In this document: positions 7,647 through 13,218 of the stretch, in pieces
How positions within the stretch are numbered: the stretch's first letter is position 1
Layout: each line of letters opens with the position of its first letter
Assembly: GCA_015680635.1 (NCBI GenBank)
Contig: JAABOA010000404.1
Span: 2,334-15,551, forward strand
DNA: 13,218 nt
From: Lunasporangiospora selenospora
Lineage: Eukaryota > Mortierellomycota > Mortierellomycetes > Mortierellales > Mortierellaceae
Direction of reading: 5' to 3'
Program-made: the position numbers and the translations under genes
Notes under the pieces: generated by a model
What the model was told of the DNA's origin: nothing
Databases searched by the model: none
Seen by the model: only the letters and a program-made list of their open reading frames with translations

Positions 7647-10600
7647 TTAGGCTGGGGTGCTCGCTGGTAAAGAGGCCGCTGTAAGCACCAAGAGATTCTC
7701 TATCGACTTGCCAGAATTGGTCAGATCCTTGGTCACCGCCTGCCAATACTCTCCATGCCGTGGCTCTGATGCCTTACACCGCATCACAACATCGCTCTTT
7801 CGCGGCTCGCTGCCATGCTCCAACTCAAACTTGAAGTGCCATGCCCAGGCATCGCCCAGATCAGGGTCTGCCTTCTCGGCCCTCGCAAACCAAGATCGTG
7901 CCTTTTCCACCTGTCGATCCGACCAGAACAATCGTGCAGCCGTGATAAGGACATGGGCCGAGTTTTCGGATTTCTTGAGCGCATCGACAATCTTGCCCTT
8001 GCGCTGGGCTCTTGTCTCCAGCCAGACGGCTTCAGACCAAAGCAGTCCTGAAGACGGACATTCTTGCAAAGCCTTGGCCATCAACGTCTTGGCCATTGTA
8101 GCATTATTTCCTCGCAACTCTAACCGTACAGACTCGAGCCTATTGAAGTCCCCAAAACAAGATTGGTAAAGTTAGAACCAAATTACCAAAGAACCGTGTC
8201 AAAAAGTATACCTGTGTGTGACATCCAAGCCATGCTTACCAAAGCTCTGGTGTCTTGGGGTTCAATAAGCGTCCTCTCTCAAGCAGGGCTCGTGCCTTAA
8301 TCAGCAGTCCAACCCTCTCCTCCAGGTTTGCTGCAAGGATCCAAAGTGGTATAGACTTGGAGCAGTTCTTTAGAGCCTTGACAAAGTTCTCGCGTGCCTT
8401 TTGGTTATCGCCACGATCCATAAAGATTTGACCTCGGATCATCCACAGCTTGTCTGCGTCGGAATACTTTGTCAGAGCTGTATCCAACAACTCCAACGCC
8501 TCTGCCGTCTTGCCCAATTGTCTCTCCAAGACAGCCGACTTCATCCAGACTCGCACGGTGTCGGCACTCTGACGTGCCTTGGAGAGGAGCAACTCGGCAC
8601 GACCATACTCGCCATTCTCAGCCTCCAGCTTGACAGCTGCAAGCCAGATCTGTTCACTGTTGGGGTTTGCTTCGAAAGCCGCATCCAAAATCGCGCGTGC
8701 TCCTGCAACATCACCCTAAAAAACCAATGTGAGGAAGAGTTTGGTTAGTAAACACTGAGCATAAACGTCCTCTCTGAACATTGCTAAGCAGGGGGCAAGG
8801 ATGATGATCAACTTACTCCAAGCCACTTTTCTTTAGCACCCATGAGCCACAAGAATTCTGCCTGTGGGCAGTATCGTACAGCGCGCACAAGCAACTCTTC
8901 CAGAGACTCTCGAGTTCCGTGCAACTTTTCCAGCATGGCGGCTCGGCGCCAAATCGACTTTTTCGAGGGAAAAGTTCGGAGAGCGTGTGCATAGATCGCA
9001 CGCGCTGTTCCGTACGACTGTCGACTAACTGCACTTTCTGCATCTTCCATCCAGGTCGACTTTAGATCGGCCTCTTCGACACCCATACCAACCGTTGCCA
9101 GAACAATGGCCTGGCAAGTATTAATAAATCCGTTCTTTTCACACTTTTCGGCTTCCTCAAGCCATTGATCTCTGGTCAGTGCCGACTCCATCATCGACAG
9201 CGTCTTCACTGCATTTGCAACAAGCCTCTCCACGTCCTGGCCGTTCGCTTCCTGAAGGTTGAACGCAGCAATCCAAATGTCGTGTGAGGTGGGAATCTTT
9301 GTACGGGCCAAGTTCAAAACCGTTCGTGCATTCTCATAAGTTTCCAGACGCGCCAATGCAATCCAAAGATCCACAGACTGAGGAACCAGCTCGACTGCAC
9401 GAGCAAGCAGAATCCTGGCATTGTTAGGATCATCTTCCATTTCGACAGCCGTCTTCCAAAGCTTGACCGAGTTGGGCACAAAATCAAGTGCACGACGGAT
9501 TACTGTCTTTTGAGTCTTGGGTGTTGTCTCCAGTTGCACAGCCTGCAGCCAAATCTTGACTGATTGAGGAATCTGCTTGACAGCATTAGCCAGAATTCGC
9601 TTAGCATTTTCCGTGTTGTTCAAACGCGCCGCCTCGAGCCAAATGTCTTCTGATTTGGGGCATTCCAAACAACCCTTGTCAATGATCTGTCGTGCGTCCG
9701 CCAACTTTCCTGCGTGCTCCTCCAAACGTGCGGCGGCGATCCATCCTGGGGCGTGCTTTGGATTGGTAGTGATGACAGACTTGAGTAACAGACGCGCCTT
9801 CTTCAAGTCACCAATTTCGGCTTCACTCTTGACAATGACACTATTGAGATCTGTCAAGTATCCTTTAGGATCGATGGTAGTCTGCCCTGATGCCGAGTCT
9901 GCCATACGATCCAGTCGAAGTCCAAGAACTTGCTTGTTGGCCTCACCAATCTCTCTAAAGTTGGTCATTGTTCCTGGTACGGGTGTAGTCAATCCATTGG
10001 GCTACGTAAATAGTATCCAAGAAATCAAGTTAAGACATTAAGCTTGATCATGCACAAACGATGAATAGAGTCCCAGCGATTGGTACACAATAGGCAATTG
10101 ACCATTACCTGTGCATCCAGGGTGTTGGCCATCTCTCCCTGAGCCCTTGGGATCAGCGAGTCTGGTGCAGGTGCCAACCTTTCTCGGAGCGTCGCCTTTT
10201 TACGGTTCTTTCCTGCAATATTTCCGACTTCGGGCAAGTTTTCCCATTCCTCAACAGTAACAGCATTCAATCCACGCTTCAGATCCGCAAATTGATCTTG
10301 GATCTTGGGCCGTTCCTTGTTCAGCTTTTCCTGCATTTCCTTTTCACGAGCCTCTCTATAATATACAATGTTGAAGAGAAATCGGTGAGTCTTCCAATAT
10401 AATATGCAGTTTATAGGAACTGATGTCTGGTAGCGACCTTTCTCTTCTGTCGATATGTTACCTTCGAGCCTTTCTCCGCTCATCCAGCTTGGCGTCGATA
10501 GAATCATAGATCTGATCAGCCTCCTCATCATCGGCTTCATAAGGCGCCGTGTTGAACAATCCAGTCTCGTTGTCCGGATCCTGGTAGCGTTCGTCGTCGT

Positions 10601-11027
10601 CATCTCCATCTTCAGCGGCCTTTCGCTTTGCCTGCTCCTGAAGTCGAGCAATGTCACTAAAGTAGGTGGGAAAAGTAAACTGTTAGCTCCTCCCTTGGGT
10701 CATACCCGAGAATGTTTTTTTTCTCCTTCTATCCAAAAGATCCATTGCGCCAAGTTTGTTGGGATATCCTTACGCTTCTGTTGGTCCTTCACGAGCAGGT
10801 CCGATATCCGAACGAGTAGTAAACCCAGTAGCACTAAGAAGAATAGTCAAGAAGAAAAAAAAAAAAAAAGCTAAATCATCTCGGTAATTCTAATAGGGAT
10901 CGTCATCTTTTTAACGTGAAATGTAAAGCGACAAAGACTGAAAGTAGTCAATGTACCCTCTACCCAGGCCGGCAATGTATCCTGCGGGGGCTGCCTTCCC
11001 CATAAAGTCCTTTGTGGCGCCAAGCAT
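7647..11027 (-). CDS. PRP6: Pre-mRNA-processing factor 6 (U4/U6.U5 tri-snRNP protein)
   Basis: Nuclear scaffold that bridges the U5 and U4/U6 particles in the tri-snRNP. Exons are 11027-10957, 10833-10774, 10656-10462, 10355-10109, 10001-8817, 8715-8240 and 8139-7647, giving 908 aa, close to family size (about 900-940). The N-terminal PRP1_N region starts with [25 protein letters not shown] (split over exons 1 and 2, given only as family signature) and continues with YQDPDNETGLFN, the acidic DDEEAD and DERRKAR. A linker with QTTIDPKGYLTDLNS follows. From about residue 240 to the end, tandem HAT/TPR-like helical repeats recur with paired Trp and Leu-Glu positions (IWLEAARLN, VWMKSAVLERQ, LWSEAVWLE). 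Introns cluster at the 5' end, and most of the repeat array is one 1185-nt exon. The frame is intact throughout. Confidence 0.97.
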
Positions 11028-11291
11028 CGTTTTCTTGAATTAATTGTCCTCGATGGTACAACGCAGAAGCCTTTGAAGGTGCGAGAGTGAGGGAGTGAAA
11101 AAGAGGTTTGTTCAATCCTAAAGTACTCAGCCTCTCAAATATTTAGGGAGGCGAAAACAAGCTCCCATTTATTTTTGCCCCCGCTTTTGTGTAAAAATCT
11201 GGAGTTCTAAAGAGAATGGAGAAGCCATCATACCAGTGGCATTAAAATTGGTTACTATGCACTTTATTCCTAGTCAATGGTTCATCCTTTC
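11028..11291. promoter_or_regulatory. PRP6 upstream region and 3' UTR of the beta-helix gene
   Basis: These 264 bp lie between two minus-strand genes in tandem. The upper part must hold the 3' end of the beta-helix transcript and the lower part the PRP6 promoter. An AT-rich segment (TAAATATTTG, near 11140) and a purine/pyrimidine-biased leader are visible. No certain TATA box was seen. Confidence 0.4.
11263..11268 (-). terminator. Candidate poly(A) signal AATAAA for the beta-helix gene
   Basis: AATAAA on the minus strand lies 24 nt past the stop at 11292. A second copy sits at 11168-11173. Confidence 0.4.
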
Positions 11292-13218
11292 CTACGGACC
11301 ACCTTGAGAAAAGTACTGCGTCCTAGAGCCGTCCCCAACAGTTCGATCTACTAATTCGGCATCTCCACCCATCCGTGCTATCAACTGCGCCCAGTAGAGA
11401 CTCCGTGGCTCGACTTGGTTTTCTGTCGCTACGAGGCGTGTTGACTGCGCCCGGAATTCGGGAACCTCGACTTGCCCTCCTTTAAATCCAATGACCCAGT
11501 TGGTTGATCCAGGAGCATCTTGAAAACAGCTTTTGCTTAGCTTGGCTGTGCAGTTGTATATCACTTGATAGGCACCTTTGTAAAGAGATTGTAAGATAGA
11601 ATTAGTACTAGGCACACTGCTCCCTTTTTTGCAACTCCAAAAATAAATATAGAAAAAAAAAAAAAAAAACTACCAGCCCAGCCTTGACCTGTGCCTTTCC
11701 AGAGACGTTGCCGGACATTGATAGTGTTGCACTCAATATTGTCGTAGAGTGTTCCCATTGCCCATCGTTCGTGGGGACCTGTGTCATTGTTTGCATTTAC
11801 GCCCACAGAGTCGACAAACACATTTGGACCTATGGAATAGTCCATTGCCCGCCCCAACGGTTTGTGTCAGTTCCTAGAAACAAACCACTTTGCTAAAGAG
11901 TCAATGCATGTCCAACACCTACCACAGACTCTAGACAGGGTAATAAAGTCATGGCGAGCATTGTTGGTGTAGCACCGTTTGACAAGTCCCATTTGACCAC
12001 TGAGGTTGAACTGATACCGACGCCCACCTTCTTTTGGTTTCGAGACTGGGTCGAGTACAAAGCAGTCCTGGATGGTGATGAAACGAGACCAAGATGCTGC
12101 ATAGATGCCACTGACAAAGTGTTGAGTTGTCACATCTGACACCCAGCCATTCGTTGTGTTGTCAATCACAATGGCATACCATGCATGGCTCTCATCCTCT
12201 GCATTGGAGGGATCAAACGCGCTCACAAGTCGAAGATTCTCGATGCCTACATCTGAAATGACTGGTTGCTTATAGACGCGCTCAAACACACGTGCTGGCG
12301 GATACTTTGGATCAAAACTCATCACCATTGGAATGTCCAACTCGATGACACCTAGATTCTGATCAATCCAAACAATGGTCCGCTCAAAGCGAAATGTGAA
12401 CGAGCCCTTTTGCCACTGGACGGAGGCCTTATTATTGTCTGGGCGCGGTGGAAGCTGATTCATTCCAATATCATTGATCCACTCGTCAGACCCTGGGCGC
12501 TCCACCTATTCAAAAAAAACTAGATTTCAGTTACTTCAGCTCGATTTGAGGGAGAGAGGGGGAGGGGGCACAGGGTTGTTTCCTTCTGCTCGCCTCTCGG
12601 CACCGTGCTTACTACGATTGGGTCGCCTACTTGAAAACCTGCAGTACTTTCGACTTGGAGATACGTCTCTCCGACTGGGACAAATACGCCTGCACGAATA
12701 TGCGTGCTTTTCTTGGTACCTTTGTATCCATTGGAGGGCATCATTTCCTTGGTCCGCGCCTTGGCCTCCTGCACCTGTACACTTGCTGACTCTGATGTGA
12801 GTTGACCATTCACGAGAATAAAGTCGCGTTGGATAGCTCCCGTGGCAATAATGATTGTCCCGGCCTCGTCCTGCCCTTCACCTCTCAAAACGATACCAGC
12901 TGTATGGATAACAAGGGCTCCCGCGACGCGATAAGTGCCTGCTTTCAGGAGGACTGCTCCACGGAATGCCGAGCCTTCTTCTCCAAAGGGTTCAAGTGGT
13001 AAAGAGGCGACCTGGTCGATTGCTTCCTGAATCCTAGTTGTATCATCAATATCCTCTTGAACTGAGGGCTCGACTACGACACGAACAGGAACACTGGGTA
13101 ATTGGACGTGTCCTTGCCGATATCCAACTCGAGAAAAGTCGGGGATTGTATTGTTGAACTGGTCGGGTAACTTTAATGCACTCAGAGTCTGCTGCTGCCC
13201 ATCTAGAGCGCCCAAGAT
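11292..13218 (-). CDS. Right-handed beta-helix (pectate-lyase-like) protein, C-terminal 542 residues; 5' end outside window
   Basis: Function unknown. The fold prediction is a parallel beta-helix of the pectin-lyase type, common in polysaccharide-active proteins. Exons are 13218-12613 (open at the edge), 12505-11923, 11829-11674 and 11575-11292; introns are 107, 93 and 98 bp with frames that join. The first visible exon has DDTTRIQEAIDQVA followed by GAVLLKAGTYRV and GIVLRGEGQ, the opening pattern of these proteins. Later parts repeat the short strand-turn units expected of coils (GIENLRLVS, NGWVSDVTTQHF, RFITIQDCFV), then RHDFITLSRVCGPNVF, GPHERWAMGTLYDN and GQGWAGAYQVIYNC. The C-terminal exon is less repetitive and ends in GDGSRTQYFSQGGP. 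No catalytic set is certain. The signal peptide, if any, would be outside the window. Similar unnamed proteins are, as I recall, frequent in soil bacteria. Confidence 0.8.

Noticed and set aside
7657-8169. Plus-strand 170-codon open frame
   Set aside because: Shadow of the last Prp6 exon. The minus strand has the conserved HAT-type repeats.
9577-10041. Plus-strand 154-codon open frame
   Set aside because: Shadow of the large Prp6 exon, with no independent support.
11653-11669. 17-nt A run that could mark a retroposed poly(A) tail
   Set aside because: It lies in a normal intron of the beta-helix gene (T-run after the donor on the coding strand). No target-site duplication or element sequence adjoins it.

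Overview
The window reads as nuclear DNA of a filamentous fungus. It holds six spliced protein genes with 24 inferred GT-AG introns. Of these, 23 are 93-175 bp long and one is 592 bp. Introns are dense, intergenic gaps are short, and the mix is ordinary eukaryotic housekeeping (ER signal peptidase, tri-snRNP protein Prp6, G6PD, verprolin). I favour an early-diverging fungus, probably Mucoromycota of the Mortierella type. That placement is an impression from protein flavour and gene architecture, not a search result.

Layout, left to right. (1) 1-1455, minus: N-terminal part of a verprolin/WIP-family actin regulator, cut by the left edge. (2) 1456-1804: shared divergent promoter. (3) 1805-2756, plus: complete SEC11, four exons, 171 aa, with the Ser-His-Asp catalytic set. 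(4) 2838-4295, minus: complete seven-exon class IV PLP enzyme resembling 4-amino-4-deoxychorismate lyase, 237 aa. It converges on SEC11 with 81 bp between the stop codons. (5) 4296-5191: about 900 bp with no convincing gene. (6) 5192-7289, minus: complete glucose-6-phosphate dehydrogenase, five exons, 507 aa, with a TATA box upstream. (7) 7647-11027, minus: complete Prp6/PRPF6, seven exons, 908 aa. (8) 11292-13218, minus: the 3' four exons of a predicted right-handed beta-helix (pectate-lyase-like) protein, cut by the right edge.

The genes do not form a pathway or cluster. G6PD supplies cytosolic NADPH, the class IV enzyme probably makes p-aminobenzoate for folate, Sec11 cleaves signal peptides in the ER, Prp6 bridges U5 and U4/U6 in the spliceosome, and verprolin organises actin. 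The beta-helix protein is the only accessory-looking gene and the least explained.

I found no mobile element, RNA gene, CRISPR array or obvious new multi-gene system. The points most worth a second look are the origin of the beta-helix protein, the Gly-to-Glu change beside the Sec11 catalytic serine, two in-frame acceptors 27 nt apart in the class IV enzyme, the outlier verprolin intron, and the unexplained 0.9 kb gap. Exon borders were placed by hand from reading-frame continuity, splice consensus and family resemblance, without transcript data.
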